Assembly: GCF_016907835.1 (NCBI RefSeq)
Contig: NZ_JAFBCT010000001.1
Location: 3,782,001 to 3,846,000, forward strand
Length of the DNA: 64,000 nucleotides
Direction of reading: 5' to 3'
Origin: Agromyces cerinus
Lineage (GTDB): Bacteria; Actinomycetota; Actinomycetes; Actinomycetales; Microbacteriaceae
Part shown: piece after piece, positions 43,492 to 51,516 of the stretch
Numbering within the stretch: position 1 is the stretch's first letter
How the letters are laid out: each line of letters opens with the position of its first letter
Notes under the pieces: generated by a model
Seen by the model: only the letters and a program-made list of their open reading frames with translations
Database searches by the model: none
Told to the model about the DNA's origin: nothing
Program-made: the position numbers and the translations under genes

Positions 43492-44502
43492 TCAGTACTG
43501 CTGCAGGTCTTCGGCGGGCGACAGGCAGGCGGCGGCCAGCCAGTCGGGAAACGCGTCGAGGCTGGCCGGGGGCTCGCCGGGCACGAAGGTCGCGACGGCG
43601 CCGTCGCCGACCTCGTCGAGTCCGACGGGCCACGGATCGGTGAGCGAGTCGATCACCGCGGATGCCCCGAGACCGGCGCGCACGAGCAGTGCGAGTTCGG
43701 CGGGGTTCACGCCGAGCGGCTGCTCGCCGTTGCCGAGGTCGGTGCCGTAGAGCACCCGACCGCCGGCGGCGTGGAAGCGGCCGAGGTTGTCGAGCGCGAT
43801 CGCGGCCTCGGGGGTCGGCTCGCCGTAGCCGGCGACGAAGAGCGTCGAGATCCAGCACTGCCCGGCGGCGACCGCCCGGGCGATGAGCGCGTCGTCGAGG
43901 CGCTCGGTGAACGGGGTGTGCGCGAAGGCGTCGACGCCGGCGTCGATGGCGAGCAGCGACATCCCGTCGCCCTCGACGTGCGCGACCACCGGCACGCCGG
44001 CGGCATGCGCGCTCGCGACGACCGCTGCGAGCGTCGCCGCGTCGAGCACGGGGCCCGCCGTGCGGTTCAGCGCGACCTTGATGACGGATGCCCCGAACGC
44101 CAGCTGCTCCGCGACCGCCGTCTCGGCAGCGGTCGGCAGGGCGGCGCGGTCGTCGCCCGCCTCGACGACGATCTCGCGGGCGCTGCCGGGCGCTGCCCAC
44201 GGCCGGTCGACCGGGTAGCCGCCGGGGGCGGTGAGGAAGCTGCCCGCGAAGGCGACCCGAGGCACGCCGTCGCGACGGGCGTACGCCGCGATCGTGTCGA
44301 GCGGCCCGCCGAGGTCGACGACGCCCGCGAGCGCGGTGTCGCGCAGGGCATCGGGCCCGACCAGCATGAGGTGCACGTGGTGGTCGATGAGCGGCGGCAG
44401 CATCGTGCCCGTCTCGCCGGGGCGCTCGGCGCTCATCGAGCGGCGCACCCGCAGCGCACCGGGCCCGAGGTCGAGCGGTGCATGACCGAGGGAGCCGGCC
44501 AT
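43492..44502 (-). CDS. Amidohydrolase in the kynurenine operon (candidate formylkynurenine hydrolase)
   Basis: 336 residues from ATG 44502, 2 nt after the kynA stop. It is a metal-dependent amidohydrolase: LIDHHVHLMLVG (HxH), VIKVALNRTAG (Lys for carboxylate bridge), PVVAHVEGDG (His), AFAHTPFTE (His) and LYGTDLGNG (Asp). The tryptophan-to-anthranilate pathway needs N-formylkynurenine hydrolysis between TDO and kynureninase, and no KynB or alpha/beta-hydrolase formamidase is in the operon; position and chemistry make this protein the candidate. That role is inference; another cyclic amide substrate is possible. Confidence 0.82.
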   Translation of the reverse strand: MAGSLGHAPLDLGPGALRVRRSMSAERPGETGTMLPPLIDHHVHLMLVGPDALRDTALAGVVDLGGPLDTIAAYARRDGVPRVAFAGSFLTAPGGYPVDRPWAAPGSAREIVVEAGDDRAALPTAAETAVAEQLAFGASVIKVALNRTAGPVLDAATLAAVVASAHAAGVPVVAHVEGDGMSLLAIDAGVDAFAHTPFTERLDDALIARAVAAGQCWISTLFVAGYGEPTPEAAIALDNLGRFHAAGGRVLYGTDLGNGEQPLGVNPAELALLVRAGLGASAVIDSLTDPWPVGLDEVGDGAVATFVPGEPPASLDAFPDWLAAACLSPAEDLQQY

Positions 44503-44504
44503 GG

Positions 44505-45398
44505 TCAGCCCGGGATCTCGGTGCGGACGGCGTACAGCTCGGGGAAGAACGTGAGGTCGAGCGCTCGCCGCAGGAAGCTCGCGCCGCTCGACCCGCCGGT
44601 GCCGGTCTTGTTGCCGATGATGCGCTCGACGGTCTTCAGGTGGCGGAAGCGCCAGAGCTGGAAGTTGTCCTCCAGGTCGACGAGCTCCTCGCAGGTCTCG
44701 TAGGCGGCCCAGTGCTCGGAGGTGTCCGCGTAGATCGAGGCGAACACCGGCACGAGCTCGGGTGAGTAGGTCCACGCCTGGGTGACGTCGCGCTCGAGGA
44801 TCTCGGCGGGGATCGGGTAGCCGGCGCGGGCGAGCAGGCGCAGGAACTCGTCGTAGAGGCTCGGGGAGTCGAGGGCGTGGCGGAGGATCGCGGTCGCCGC
44901 GGCATCCGACTCGAAGACCTGCATCATCTTCGCGTTCTTGTTGCCGAGCACGAACTCGACCGCGCGGTACTGGTAGGACTGGAACCCGCTCGCGTTGCCG
45001 AGCACGCCCCGGAACTGCGCGTATTCAGTGGGCGTGAGGGTCGCGAGCACCGACCACTGCTCGGTGAGCGTCTTCTGGATGTGCTTGACGCGTGCGATGC
45101 ACTTCAGCGCGGGGGCGAGTTCGTCGGCCCGCAGCAGGTCGCGCGCGGTCTCGAGCTCGTGCAGCACGAGCTTCAGCCAGAGCTCGGTGGTCTGGTGCTG
45201 GATGATGAACAGCAGCTCGTCGTGGTGTTCGGGCCGGGAGATCGGCCGTTGGGCCGAGAGCAGCGTCGGCAGGTCGAGGTAGCCGCCGTAGCTCATGCGA
45301 TCGCTGAAGTCGGTGACGACCGATGCCTCGATCGTGCGGGTGTTGGCTTCGACGCCGTCGATCGCGTCGTCGCCGGGTCGGGTTGGCTCAGGAGTCAC
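44505..45398 (-). CDS. kynA: Tryptophan 2,3-dioxygenase
   Basis: 297 residues. The haem enzyme opens the indole ring of L-tryptophan to N-formylkynurenine. FIIQHQTTELWLKLVLHELE carries the substrate His region, FQSYQYRAVEFVLGNKN and the proximal haem His in LWRFRHLKTVERIIGNKTGT followed by GGSSGASFLRR are diagnostic. The start is GTG 45398, with TAGGCT 6 nt upstream and no SD. It is the first gene of a three-gene catabolic operon divergent from a TetR regulator. Confidence 0.96.
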   Translation of the reverse strand: MTPEPTRPGDDAIDGVEANTRTIEASVVTDFSDRMSYGGYLDLPTLLSAQRPISRPEHHDELLFIIQHQTTELWLKLVLHELETARDLLRADELAPALKCIARVKHIQKTLTEQWSVLATLTPTEYAQFRGVLGNASGFQSYQYRAVEFVLGNKNAKMMQVFESDAAATAILRHALDSPSLYDEFLRLLARAGYPIPAEILERDVTQAWTYSPELVPVFASIYADTSEHWAAYETCEELVDLEDNFQLWRFRHLKTVERIIGNKTGTGGSSGASFLRRALDLTFFPELYAVRTEIPG

Positions 45399-45404
45399 GG
45401 CACC

Positions 45405-45423
45405 AGCCTAACCACGCGCGTGG
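45405..45423 (-). promoter_or_regulatory. kynA leaderless -10 with adjacent palindrome
   Basis: TAGGCT (45410-45405) lies 6 nt before the GTG. One base upstream is CCACGCGCGTGG (45412-45423), a perfect 12-bp palindrome covering the -10/-35 spacer, a good place for a repressor such as the divergent TetR protein. Confidence 0.55.
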
Positions 45424-45431
45424 GAGCCGAC

Positions 45432-45477
45432 GCGGCGGGCATCCCCCTTGCCGGAAGCACCGGCAGGCGCCCGCCGC
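45432..45477. repeat. Nested inverted repeat upstream of the kyn promoter
   Basis: Outer arms GCGGCGGGC / GCCCGCCGC enclose inner arms TGCCGG / CCGGCA with a 5-nt loop. It lies upstream of the kynA -10, so it is not an mRNA leader of kynA; it could be a DNA site or the end of an antisense transcript. Confidence 0.55.
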
Positions 45478-45527
45478 ATCGCAACCCCTCCCCCCAGAGC
45501 GGTCTTCACCCCGTTCATTCGGGTAAA

Positions 45528-45543
45528 CGGAGGTGACCCTCCG
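45528..45543. promoter_or_regulatory. Inverted repeat CGGAGG-TGAC-CCTCCG
   Basis: A perfect 6-4-6 inverted repeat 22 bp upstream of the TetR gene's -10 box, overlapping its -35 region. It is a second candidate operator in the kyn/TetR divergent region. Confidence 0.4.
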
Positions 45544-45565
45544 AATCATAACCGATCGACGCGCG

Positions 45566-45571
45566 TACAGT
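45566..45571 (+). promoter_or_regulatory. -10 box of the TetR gene
   Basis: TACAGT ends 6 nt before GTG 45578 and no SD is visible, so the transcript is probably leaderless. Confidence 0.55.
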
Positions 45572-45577
45572 GAAAGC

Positions 45578-46228
45578 GTGAGCTCATCCCAGTCGCCCCG
45601 CCGCGATGCGCGGCGCAACCATGAGCGGCTGCTCGTCGAGGCGAAGCAGCTGTTCGCCGAGCGCGGCATCGACGCGCCGCTCGACGAGCTCGCGGCGCGC
45701 GCCGGCGTCGGAGCCGGCACCGTGTACCGTCACTTCCCCAACCGCGACGCGCTCGTGCGCGAGCTCTACGACGCCGCGGTCGCCGACCTGCACGAGTTCG
45801 CACCGCGGTTCCTCGGCGCGGAGACGGGGTGGCAGGCGATCGAGCTCTGGCTCGAACAGGTCAGCGGATGGCTCGCCGCCGCGCCCCACCTGCCGGCGGT
45901 GATGCGCCGCGTCGCCGAACTCGATCCGAACCACCGCCCGGCCAACGAGTTCGTGCCGATGATGGACGCCGTGGTCGCGCGCGCCCAGGCCGAGGGGTCG
46001 CTGCGCCGAGACGTCACCGCGGTCGATCTCAGCGTGATGGTCGACATGCTCGGCTCGCTCGGCCAGTACGGCACCGCCTACCTGCCCTACTGGCGCCGCC
46101 AGCTCGCCGTCATGCTCGACGGGCTGCGCGCCCGGCCCGACCTCTCGCCGCTGCCCGGCGAGGGGCAGGCGTTCGAGGCGTTCCACGACATGTCGCACGC
46201 GAAGGGGCCGACGCCTCCGAGCGGCTGA
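45578..46228 (+). CDS. TetR-family regulator, divergent from the kyn operon
   Basis: 216 residues from GTG 45578. RDARRNHERLLVEAKQLFAE and GIDAPLDELAARAGVGAGTVYRHFPNRDALV are the TetR helix-turn-helix; the C-terminal domain resembles the SbtR-like group (FVPMMDAVVARAQAEGSLRRDV). It faces kynA across 179 bp that contains three inverted repeats, so control of tryptophan catabolism is the likely job, with tryptophan or kynurenine as possible ligand. That link is inference from position. Confidence 0.9.
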   Translation: MSSSQSPRRDARRNHERLLVEAKQLFAERGIDAPLDELAARAGVGAGTVYRHFPNRDALVRELYDAAVADLHEFAPRFLGAETGWQAIELWLEQVSGWLAAAPHLPAVMRRVAELDPNHRPANEFVPMMDAVVARAQAEGSLRRDVTAVDLSVMVDMLGSLGQYGTAYLPYWRRQLAVMLDGLRARPDLSPLPGEGQAFEAFHDMSHAKGPTPPSG

Positions 46229-46249
46229 CCTCGTGCCGCTCTGCCGATC

Positions 46250-46291
46250 GAGCCGGTCGAGATCCGCGCGTGCGCTGGTTTCGACAGGCTC
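46250..46291. repeat. Dispersed REP-like palindrome, copy 2
   Basis: GAGCCGGTCGA and TCGACAGGCTC, identical to the arms at 17301-17336, here with a 20-nt loop. It is between the convergent TetR and VOC genes and may serve as their terminator. Confidence 0.7.
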
Positions 46292-46304
46292 GACCCATGC
46301 AAGC

Positions 46305-47204
46305 TCAGCCTGCGGCGCGCACCACGACGAGATTCGCCCACGGGTCGTCGAACGCGAGGGTGAGGCCGTCGTCGCGGGTCGCGACGCGGTAGTGCCCCAT
46401 GCGCTCGCCGAGTTCGCCGAGGTCGTCGGCGCTCGGCACCACGATCTCGACCGTGCCGAGTCCGAGCGCGAGGGCGCGCCGGCCTGCGCCTCGGCTGTTC
46501 CAGGTGTTCATCGCCATGTGGTGGTGGTAGCCGCCCGCCGAGACGAAGAGCGCCTGGTCGCCCATCTCGGCCGTGGTCTCGAAGCCGAGCCGTTCGACGT
46601 AGAACTCGCGAGCGCTCGCGACGTCGCCGACCGAGAGGTGCACGTGGCCGACGACGGCGTCGCCCAGGCCGGTTCCGGATGCCGCGGCATCCGCCCCGCC
46701 CTCGGTGAGGTGCTCGCGCAGGTACTCGTTGGGGTCGAGATACAGCGTCGCCATCTCGATCGTGCCGTGCGCCCAGCTCCACTTCGAGCGGTCGCGGTCG
46801 AAGTAGAGCTCGATGCCGTTGCCCTCGGGGTCGGTGAAGTAGAAGGCCTCGCTCACGAGGTGGTCGGCGCTGCCGGTGAAGGTGCCGGGATGCTTCGAGG
46901 CGATCGAGTAGATCGCGGTCGCGAGCGCCTCACGGGTGTCGAAGAGGATCGCGGTGTGGAAGAGCCCGGCGTCGCGCGGCGAGGCGTGGCGCAGCTCGGG
47001 CGCGTGCTCGAGGATCACGATCGGCGTGGTGCCGCGGCCGAGCACGGCGACGGGACCCTCGTGGCTCAGGAGTTCGAGGGTGACGGCGTCGCGGTAGAAG
47101 CGGATCATCTCGTCGAGGTCGCCGACGCGCAGCGTCACGGCGCCCATGCCGGTGTCGGCGGCGAGGAGTCCCGCGCCCTCCGGCGCCCCATTGGTTGTAA
47201 TCAC
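46305..47204 (-). CDS. VOC-family ring-cleaving dioxygenase (CatE-like)
   Basis: 299 residues if started at GTG 47204. Two vicinal-oxygen-chelate modules are present: MGAVTLRVGDLDEMIRFY...LFHTAILFDTREAL...YFTDPEGNGIELYFDR, and VGHVHLSVGDVASAREFYVE...GYHHHMAMNTWNS. Metal ligands fit His (LFHTA), His (VGHVHL) and Glu (GNGIELY or TVEIVV). It resembles the catechol-2,3-dioxygenase-like CatE/MhqO proteins that open quinol or catechol rings. TATCAT 5 nt before the GTG suggests a leaderless start; ATG 47237 is the alternative. A MarR-like palindrome overlaps the start. Confidence 0.85.
   Translation of the reverse strand: MITTNGAPEGAGLLAADTGMGAVTLRVGDLDEMIRFYRDAVTLELLSHEGPVAVLGRGTTPIVILEHAPELRHASPRDAGLFHTAILFDTREALATAIYSIASKHPGTFTGSADHLVSEAFYFTDPEGNGIELYFDRDRSKWSWAHGTIEMATLYLDPNEYLREHLTEGGADAAASGTGLGDAVVGHVHLSVGDVASAREFYVERLGFETTAEMGDQALFVSAGGYHHHMAMNTWNSRGAGRRALALGLGTVEIVVPSADDLGELGERMGHYRVATRDDGLTLAFDDPWANLVVVRAAG
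46676..46693. repeat. 18-bp palindrome CGGATGCCGCGGCATCCG, copy 2 (inside the VOC gene)
   Basis: Identical to the copy at 17921-17938 but inside coding sequence. On the minus strand it spells codons for ADAAASG in an apparently non-conserved linker between the two VOC modules. Confidence 0.85.
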
Positions 47205-47207
47205 AAC
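47194..47207. promoter_or_regulatory. Inverted repeat GTTGT-N4-ACAAC at the VOC gene start
   Basis: GTTGTAATCACAAC is a perfect 5-4-5 palindrome across the predicted VOC start codon and directly downstream of its -10 box. MarR/DUF24-type regulators of ring-cleaving dioxygenases use sites of this shape; no such regulator is adjacent. Confidence 0.45.
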
Positions 47208-47391
47208 TAATGATAACCCGGCGATCGCGCCGGGCATTCCCGAGTCGACGTGGCGCTTCCGGCATCCCGTCCGCGCCCCGACGAACCGACATCGCCGGAA
47301 TCGGGTCTGGCGCTCGCGTGCCGGGGTGCCTACCGTTGGAGGCACCGGCTCCCGGGGAACCGACGGGGAGCCCTCTCGAGGGGACGAAGAC

Positions 47392-47919
47392 ATGGGCATG
47401 GACAACCTGGTGCTGTACGTGGCGACCTACGACGACGGTGCCACCGCCACCGACCAGTACCGCTCGCTCAAAGACGCCGAGGCGGCATCCGATCTCGAGG
47501 TCGTGTCCTCGGTCGTGATGCGGCGCGGTGACGACGGCAGGGTCGCCGTCGACGAGCACGGCACCGGCCAGGTCGCCGCAGGCACGTGGATCGGCGGTGC
47601 CGCCGGACTCGTCGTCGGGCTCTTCGCACCCCCGCTGCTCGCCGCGACGGCGATCGGTGCGGGAGTCGGTGCCATCTCGGGCGCGATCGCGAAGAAGCAC
47701 GACGAGAAGAAGGTGGGCATCGAGCTCGAGGAGTACCTGCCGAAGGGGTCGTCGGCCATCGTGGCGGTGCTCGACGACAAGTACCTCGACCGCATCGACG
47801 CAGTGCTGACGAAGTACGCCAAGAAGGTCGACAAGGCGATCGACCGGGAGGACTACGAAGCCCTCGAGAAGGCGATCAGCGAGGGCGGCGACAAGATCGC
47901 CAAGGCGATCGCCTCGTAG
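47392..47919 (+). CDS. DUF1269-family membrane protein
   Basis: 175 residues from ATG 47392 (SD GAGGGGA). The start MDNLVLYVATYDDGATATDQ and the Gly-rich hydrophobic centre TWIGGAAGLVVGLFAPPLLAATAIGAGVGAI match DUF1269, whose members may sit in or on the membrane. The C-terminal third is a charged helix (KKVDKAIDREDYEALEKAIS). Neighbours give no functional hint and the role is unknown. Confidence 0.8.
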   Translation: MGMDNLVLYVATYDDGATATDQYRSLKDAEAASDLEVVSSVVMRRGDDGRVAVDEHGTGQVAAGTWIGGAAGLVVGLFAPPLLAATAIGAGVGAISGAIAKKHDEKKVGIELEEYLPKGSSAIVAVLDDKYLDRIDAVLTKYAKKVDKAIDREDYEALEKAISEGGDKIAKAIAS

Positions 47920-47928
47920 ACGAGCCAT

Positions 47929-48018
47929 CGTCGGTCGAGTAGCGAGCGAAGCGAGCGTATCGAGACCTGCCGTGCCGCATGGTCTCGATACGGCCCTGGT
48001 GGGCCTACTCGACCGACG
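47929..48018. repeat. Two-tier 90-nt palindrome (REP-like / bidirectional terminator)
   Basis: Outer arms CGTCGGTCGAGTAG and CTACTCGACCGACG (14/14) and inner arms CGTATCGAGACC and GGTCTCGATACG (12/12) pair perfectly. Between them on the left is AGCGAGCGAAGCGAGCG. It fills the gap between convergent DUF1269 and purC genes, 9 nt from the purC stop. The form resembles intergenic repeats I recall from Microbacteriaceae genomes. Confidence 0.85.
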
Positions 48019-48027
48019 TGCCGAGAC

Positions 48028-48975
48028 TCAGGCGCCGGTCAGCCGGTTGAGCAGCTCCCGGTAGCGAGCCGCGGTCTGCTCCACGATCTCGTGGGGGAGG
48101 GTCGGCGGCTCCTCCGAGACGTCCTGGTCCCAGTTGACCGTGAGCCAGTCGCGCACGATCTGCTTGTCGAAGCTCGCCATGCGCAGCTCGGGGGTCGCCG
48201 CGGTGGCGTACGCCTCGGCGTCCCAGTAGCGGCTCGAGTCGCTCGTCAGCACCTCGTCGGCGAGCGTCACGATGCCGGTCGAGCGGTCGGCGCCGAACTC
48301 GAACTTGGTGTCGGCGAGGATGACGCCGCGAGCCTCGGCGATCTCGGACGCGCGGGCGAAGATCTCGAGCGACAGGGAGCGCAGCTGCTCGGCCACGACC
48401 TCGCCGACGAGTTCGACCGTGCGCTCGAAGGAGACGTTGACGTCGTGCTCGCCGAGCGGGGCCTTCCACGCCGGCGTGTAGATCGGTTCGGGCAGGCGGT
48501 CGCCGTTCGAGAGCCCCGGGGGCAGCGGGAGGCCGCCGATGGCGCCCGTAGCCTGGTACTCCTTGAAGCCCGAACCGGTGAGGTAGCCGCGCACGACGCA
48601 CTCGACGGGGAACATGTCGAGCGTGCGGCAGAGGGTGCCGCGCTCGGCGAGCTCGGCCGGCACCTCGGGCAGCCCGAGCGCCTCGAGGCGGTCGTCGAGC
48701 GGGTGGGCCAGGTGGTTCGGCACCTGGGGCAGCTGGTCGAACCACCAGCGGGTGAGGCTCGTGAGCATCGCGCCCTTGCCAGGGATCGCGGGCGAGAGCA
48801 CCTGGTCGTAGGCGCTCACCCGGTCGGTCGCGACGACGAGCAGGATCGGCGAGAAGGTCAGCGGGTCGCCGGTCCAGGAGTCGTCGTCGACGAGCAGCTT
48901 GGTCGGCACGTACAGATCGCGCACCTTGCCCGAGTAGACGTGGGTCCAGCCGGCGTGCTCCTGCGTTTCGCTCAT
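48028..48975 (-). CDS. purC: SAICAR synthetase
   Basis: 315 residues, the long actinobacterial form. It joins CAIR and aspartate with ATP in de novo purine synthesis. HVYSGKVRDLYVPTKLL, VVATDRVSAYDQVLSPAIPG, VECVVRGYLTGSGFKEY, ILADTKFEFG and LTSDSSRYWDAEAY are diagnostic. It follows purD by 8 nt in a two-gene operon. ATG 48975 overlaps the region just after the purD stop. Confidence 0.96.
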   Translation of the reverse strand: MSETQEHAGWTHVYSGKVRDLYVPTKLLVDDDSWTGDPLTFSPILLVVATDRVSAYDQVLSPAIPGKGAMLTSLTRWWFDQLPQVPNHLAHPLDDRLEALGLPEVPAELAERGTLCRTLDMFPVECVVRGYLTGSGFKEYQATGAIGGLPLPPGLSNGDRLPEPIYTPAWKAPLGEHDVNVSFERTVELVGEVVAEQLRSLSLEIFARASEIAEARGVILADTKFEFGADRSTGIVTLADEVLTSDSSRYWDAEAYATAATPELRMASFDKQIVRDWLTVNWDQDVSEEPPTLPHEIVEQTAARYRELLNRLTGA

Positions 48976-48983
48976 GGTTTCCC

Positions 48984-50321
48984 CTATTCGGTGACGCGGG
49001 CCGCGATGTCGGTGCGGTACTGGCCGCCCTCGAGTCGCAGGTGCCCGAGCGCCTCGTACGCACGGCGGCGGGCCTCGGCGAACCCGTCGCCGACCGCGAC
49101 GACGTTGAGCACGCGGCCCCCGGTCGCGAGGAGCGGCAGCGACTCGGCGCCGTCGCCGGTCGCCGCGCCGATCGCGGTCGCAGCGTGGGCGAGGTGCACT
49201 CCGGGCACGGATGCCGCGGCCTCGATGCCCTCGATCGCACGCCCGGTCTGGGGCGCCTCGGGGTAGCCCTCGCTCGCGAGCACGACCGTGACCGCGGCAT
49301 CCGCTCGGAAGACCGGGCGCGGCAGGGAGCCGAGCCCGCCGGTCGCTGCCGCGAGCAGCAGGCCGGAGAGCGGGGTCTCGAGGCGGGGGAGCACGACCTG
49401 CGTCTCGGGGTCGCCGAAGCGGGCGTTGAACTCGATCACGCGGATGCCGCGCGAGGTGAGGATGAGGCCCGCGTAGAGGAGGCCGATGAACGGCGTCTGC
49501 TCCTCGGCGAGCTTGTGCACGGTCGGCAGTGCGATCGTCTCGATGACCTCGTCGACGAAGGCCGCCTCGCTGCCGAAGCGGCCGCCGCGGCCGTCGGCGG
49601 CGTCGGCGAGCCAGGGGAGGGGCGAGTAGGCGCCCATGCCGCCCGTGTTGGGGCCGGCGTCGCCGTCGAGGAGGCGCTTGTAGTCCTGCGCGGGCGAGAG
49701 CGGCAGCACGTTCGTGCCGTCGGAGAGGAGGAAGAGCGAGACCTCCTGGCCGTCGAGGAACTCCTCGATGAGCACGGGGCCCTGCTGCAGGTAGTGCGCG
49801 GCGTGGGCGACCGCTGCGTCGCGGTCTTCGGTGACCAGCACACCCTTGCCCGCGGCGAGCCCGTCGGCCTTCACGACGTAGGGGGCGCCGAACTCGTCGA
49901 GCGTGCCGGCGACCTCTTCGAGGGTCTCGGCGAGGTTCGCGCGCCCGGTCGGCACGCCCGCGTCCTGCATGATGCGCTTGGCGAAGGTCTTCGATCCCTC
50001 GAGCGCCGCGGCCGCCTTGCCCGGGCCGAACACGGCGATGCCGCGGGTGCGCAGGGCGTCGGCGACACCCGCGACGAGCGGTGCCTCGGGGCCGATGACG
50101 ACGAACTCGATGTCGTTGTCGAGCGTGTAGTCGGTGACGAGCACCGGGTCGGTCGGGTCGAGTGCGATGGTCGTGACGCTGCCGCGAGCCGAAGAGGTGG
50201 GGGATGCCGCGATGCCCGCGTTGCCCGGCGCCGCGATGATCTCGTGGCCGGCCTCCTCATCGAGGAGCGCGAGGATGATGGCGTGCTCGCGCGCGCCCGA
50301 GCCGAGGACGAGGATTCTCAC
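48984..50321 (-). CDS. purD: Phosphoribosylamine-glycine ligase
   Basis: 445 residues. The ATP-grasp enzyme makes [59 protein letters not shown] and [16 protein letters not shown] are all present. GTG 50321 lies 6 nt after TAGCCT (50333-50328), so the purDC mRNA appears leaderless. It is divergent from lspA. Confidence 0.97.
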   Translation of the reverse strand: MRILVLGSGAREHAIILALLDEEAGHEIIAAPGNAGIAASPTSSARGSVTTIALDPTDPVLVTDYTLDNDIEFVVIGPEAPLVAGVADALRTRGIAVFGPGKAAAALEGSKTFAKRIMQDAGVPTGRANLAETLEEVAGTLDEFGAPYVVKADGLAAGKGVLVTEDRDAAVAHAAHYLQQGPVLIEEFLDGQEVSLFLLSDGTNVLPLSPAQDYKRLLDGDAGPNTGGMGAYSPLPWLADAADGRGGRFGSEAAFVDEVIETIALPTVHKLAEEQTPFIGLLYAGLILTSRGIRVIEFNARFGDPETQVVLPRLETPLSGLLLAAATGGLGSLPRPVFRADAAVTVVLASEGYPEAPQTGRAIEGIEAAASVPGVHLAHAATAIGAATGDGAESLPLLATGGRVLNVVAVGDGFAEARRRAYEALGHLRLEGGQYRTDIAARVTE

Positions 50322-50327
50322 CGGTTC

Positions 50328-50333
50328 AGGCTA
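50328..50333 (-). promoter_or_regulatory. -10 box of the purDC operon
   Basis: TAGCCT on the minus strand, 6 nt before GTG 50321; the same hexamer and spacing as apt. Confidence 0.6.
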
Positions 50334-50411
50334 CCGCGTCGCGCCGCGCGGCCCCGCCTCGTGACCTCGTGTGCGGATGGGGCGACGGGCGCGCTCGCGG
50401 CACGGTGCTGC

Positions 50412-50417
50412 GAGAAT
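50412..50417 (+). promoter_or_regulatory. -10 box of lspA
   Basis: GAGAAT ends 7 nt before GTG 50425. Its last two bases overlap the alternative ATG at 50416, which argues against that start. Confidence 0.45.
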
Positions 50418-50424
50418 GGTGCGG

Positions 50425-50994
50425 GTGAGCTCAGACACGACCGGCGCCGATGACGCGCAGACCCCGGCCGGCCTCGACGAGGGGCCCGAACCCGGCGCCT
50501 CGGGCCACCGTCTCTTCTGGTGGGTGCTCGGCATCGCCGCGTTCATCGTGCTGATCGACCAGGCCAGCAAGTGGTGGGCCGAGGCCGAGCTCGGCGACGG
50601 CAGCACCATCCCGGTGATCGGCGACCTCATCCGCTTCGTGCTCGTCTACAACCCGGGCGCCGCGTTCTCGATCGGCACCGAGTACACGTGGATCTTCGCG
50701 ATCCTCGCGGGCGTCGGCGCGATCGCGGTCGTGTGGTTCGCCTGGCGCGTGGGGTCGGTCGGCTGGACCATCGCCCTCGGCCTCATCCTCGGCGGCGCCG
50801 TGACGCACCTCGGCGATCGCCTGTTCCGCGATCCCGGCTTCGGCCGCGGCCACGTCGTCGACTTCATCGGCTACGGCAACTGGTTCATCGGCAACGTCGC
50901 CGACATCGCGATCTTCGCGGGTGCCGTGATGATCCTCGTGCTGACCTTCATGGGCATCGCGCCCAAGGGCGGGCGCGTGCGCGACGACGACTGA
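50425..50994 (+). CDS. lspA: Lipoprotein signal peptidase
   Basis: 189 residues from GTG 50425 (ATG 50416 is possible). This membrane aspartyl protease removes lipoprotein signal peptides after lipidation. Four hydrophobic helices are visible (WVLGIAAFIVLIDQASKWWA, IFAILAGVGAIAVVWFAW, IALGLILGGAVTHLGDRL, IAIFAGAVMILVLTFMGI). The catalytic Asp pair lies in GHVVDFIGYG and NVADIAI, and VYNPGAAFSIG is conserved. A clear client, the lipobox solute-binding protein at 61552, is in this window. Confidence 0.94.
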   Translation: MSSDTTGADDAQTPAGLDEGPEPGASGHRLFWWVLGIAAFIVLIDQASKWWAEAELGDGSTIPVIGDLIRFVLVYNPGAAFSIGTEYTWIFAILAGVGAIAVVWFAWRVGSVGWTIALGLILGGAVTHLGDRLFRDPGFGRGHVVDFIGYGNWFIGNVADIAIFAGAVMILVLTFMGIAPKGGRVRDDD

Positions 50995-51040
50995 CCGCGG
51001 CCGCTGACGGCGCGCACTGACGGCGGCGGACCGCCGGTGG

Positions 51041-51046
51041 CAGAAT
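51041..51046 (+). promoter_or_regulatory. -10 box of the sterol-carrier-family gene
   Basis: CAGAAT ends 7 nt before ATG 51054 with no SD. The in-frame ATG at 51045 overlaps this box and is therefore not preferred. Confidence 0.45.
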
Positions 51047-51053
51047 GGCCGAC

Positions 51054-51437
51054 ATGGCACGCGTGAGGATCGGCGACGACATCGGGCGGGCGGCCGTGTC
51101 CGTCGTGCAGGCGGTGACGGCCAAGGGCGCGGATGCCGCGACATCCGTCGACCGTTCGACCCTCGCGCTCGCGGTGCGCTACTCGCTGCAGGTGCTCGCC
51201 GAAGAGGCGCCCGGCGGCACCGTCGAGGTGCGCGTGCCCCCGTTCGGTGCGGTGCAGTGCATCGAGGGCCCGAAGCACACGCGCGGCACCCCGCCGAACG
51301 TCGTCGAGACGGATGTCACGACGTGGCTCGCCCTCGCGACCGGCAGCCTCTCGTGGGCCGACGCGCGCGCCGCGGGGCGGGTGCACGCCTCGGGTCAGCG
51401 CGCCGACCTCGGCGACGTGCTGCCGATCATCCGCTGA
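51054..51437 (+). CDS. Sterol-carrier-family protein (actinobacterial, between purD and purF)
   Basis: 127 residues. LALAVRYSLQVLAEEAPGGTVEVRVPPFGAVQCIEGPKHTRGTPPNVVETD is the conserved core of the small SCP-like family that is usually found beside pur genes in high-GC actinobacteria; WLALATGSLSWADARAAGRVHASG is the SCP-2-like C-terminal helix. The function is unproven, and lipid or small-molecule binding is only suggested by the fold. It contains a one-mismatch version of the 18-bp palindrome at 51130-51147. Confidence 0.82.
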   Translation: MARVRIGDDIGRAAVSVVQAVTAKGADAATSVDRSTLALAVRYSLQVLAEEAPGGTVEVRVPPFGAVQCIEGPKHTRGTPPNVVETDVTTWLALATGSLSWADARAAGRVHASGQRADLGDVLPIIR

Positions 51438-51516
51438 CGCACGCCGGGTCCGAGGCGGGCGAGAGCCTTCGTCGAGCAGTCGGCGTCGTCGCAGCGAAAT
51501 GCGGGACAATGGAGGG

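Noticed and set aside
45432..45477. Tryptophan attenuator or riboswitch in the kynA leader
   Set aside because: The kynA -10 lies downstream of it, 6 nt from the start codon, so the structure is not in the kynA mRNA.
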